The notes beneath the pieces are model-generated. The model was given only the letters and a program-made list of their open reading frames with translations, did no database searches and was not told where the DNA came from. Positions 63,441 to 64,000 of a stretch of 64,000 bases of DNA are shown here, piece after piece; position 1 is the stretch's first letter, and the number at the start of each line of letters is the position of its first letter. A program made the position numbers and the translations under genes. Location: positions 12,885,916 through 12,949,915 of the forward strand of contig OY294045.1 of assembly GCA_958510825.1 (NCBI GenBank). Reading direction: 5' to 3'. The stretch comes from Brachypterus glaber. Taxonomy: Eukaryota > Arthropoda > Insecta > Coleoptera > Kateretidae.

Positions 63441-64000
63441 GTTTTACAATTTTTTTTTATTTTTTCTGTATGAAAAAACGAAAAATTTTTGAAAAAACTT
63501 TTTGAAAAATAAAACAAAAGAAATAAAAAAAAAAACATTTTCTTTAAAACAAAAAGTTTTTGAAATAAAATTGTCGATTTTTTTTTTCTTTTTGCGAAAA
63601 ACGAAAAGTATTATTTTTTTGTTATTTTTAAAATAAGTATAACCCCCTATAACTTTTTTGTTTTTGGGGGGATTACTTTCAAAATTAGTAGAATTTATCC
63701 TTATAATAAAACTAATTTTTCCTAAAAAAGTTACGTTAATCGGAATTTTATTTCAGCTTTTTTTTTATTTTTTTAAATACATTTTTTTTTTTGGGGAATT
63801 ACTTTCAAAAATAATAGGGATCTTCCCCTCGTAGAACTTGATTTTTTCCTGAAAATTTCAAGTCGAACGGATTATTCGTTCTTGAGTTATCGTGTTCACA
63901 AAAATCTTGAATCGGACAGACAGACAGACGGACATTTGAAAATAAAAGTTGCTTATTTTTTCATGAAACAAATTCATATCCAAGCATTTTTTGTCTAGGA
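63441..64000. other. AT-rich end region with a 'gacagacagacggac' repeat
   Basis: Long A and T runs. From 63640 two similar blocks ('ggggattactttcaaaa', 'ggggaattactttcaaaa') lead to 'gttatcgtgttcacaaa' and 'cggacagacagacagacgg', a motif string common in arthropod dispersed repeats. No gene. Confidence 0.45.

Overview
This window looks like gene-poor, strongly AT-rich nuclear DNA from an insect or other arthropod. No spliced host gene, rRNA or canonical tRNA could be recognised. The arthropod assignment is an inference from the repeat types: a LINE with an RNase H tail, Jockey/CR1-like LINE tails, a tRNA-derived SINE, many TA-flanked Tc1/mariner-like non-autonomous elements, TAA-flanked Harbinger-like MITEs, and TTAA-flanked piggyBac-like ends. 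A beetle is plausible but cannot be shown from this sequence.

Protein-coding signal is confined to transposable-element remnants. They are: an open 382-codon reverse transcriptase fragment on the minus strand that runs off the left edge (1-1146); a decayed ORF with two in-frame stops (12956-13680); a short tyrosine-recombinase-like N-terminus (13934-14092); a 5'-truncated LINE with RNase H and zinc knuckle, flanked by a 14-bp target duplication (26657-27382); a minus-strand RT scrap (31872-31973); a LINE C-terminal tail nested in a DNA element (51006-51320); and the C-terminal half of a Jockey/CR1-like RT (55954-56892). Two of these have a frameshift close to their C-terminus.

Layout. 1-10 kb holds the RT fragment, a family with long inverted ends (F), a nested element with satellite-like interior, a Tc1-like MITE, and a second satellite-filled element with a TAA-flanked MITE inside it. 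10-20 kb holds hairpin-plus-tail families K, L, M and N, the decayed ORF, and a mariner-like insertion in repeat family B. 20-28 kb holds large foldbacks, a near-perfect palindrome beside an (AAT)n tract, and the RNase H LINE. 28-40 kb holds two SINE copies, repeats A, J, K, L, M and O, a Tc1-like foldback, and an element built of short self-complementary words. 40-42 kb is a homogeneous 122-bp tandem array of about nine units. 42-55 kb holds a GT-rich minisatellite, nested foldbacks, a DNA element carrying a LINE tail, and a Mutator-like foldback with an internal 120-bp duplication. 55-64 kb holds the RT half, piggyBac-like and hAT-like elements, two abutting Tc1-like foldbacks, and a palindromic MITE between two copies of the same direct repeat.

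The most interesting pattern is a set of otherwise unrelated dispersed families (K, L, M, N, O and some single copies). They share one plan: an imperfect hairpin of about 85-190 bp, usually edged by TAGTATA-like words and carrying a small GC-rich core of the form gagcc...ggcgag, joined to a family-specific tail of about 150-600 bp. A second pattern is a group of elements that share a short ACAC-G-AAAA inverted end but have interiors built from different short self-complementary words. Coordinates of repeat edges were read by eye and should be taken as good to roughly 5-20 bp unless a target duplication is stated.
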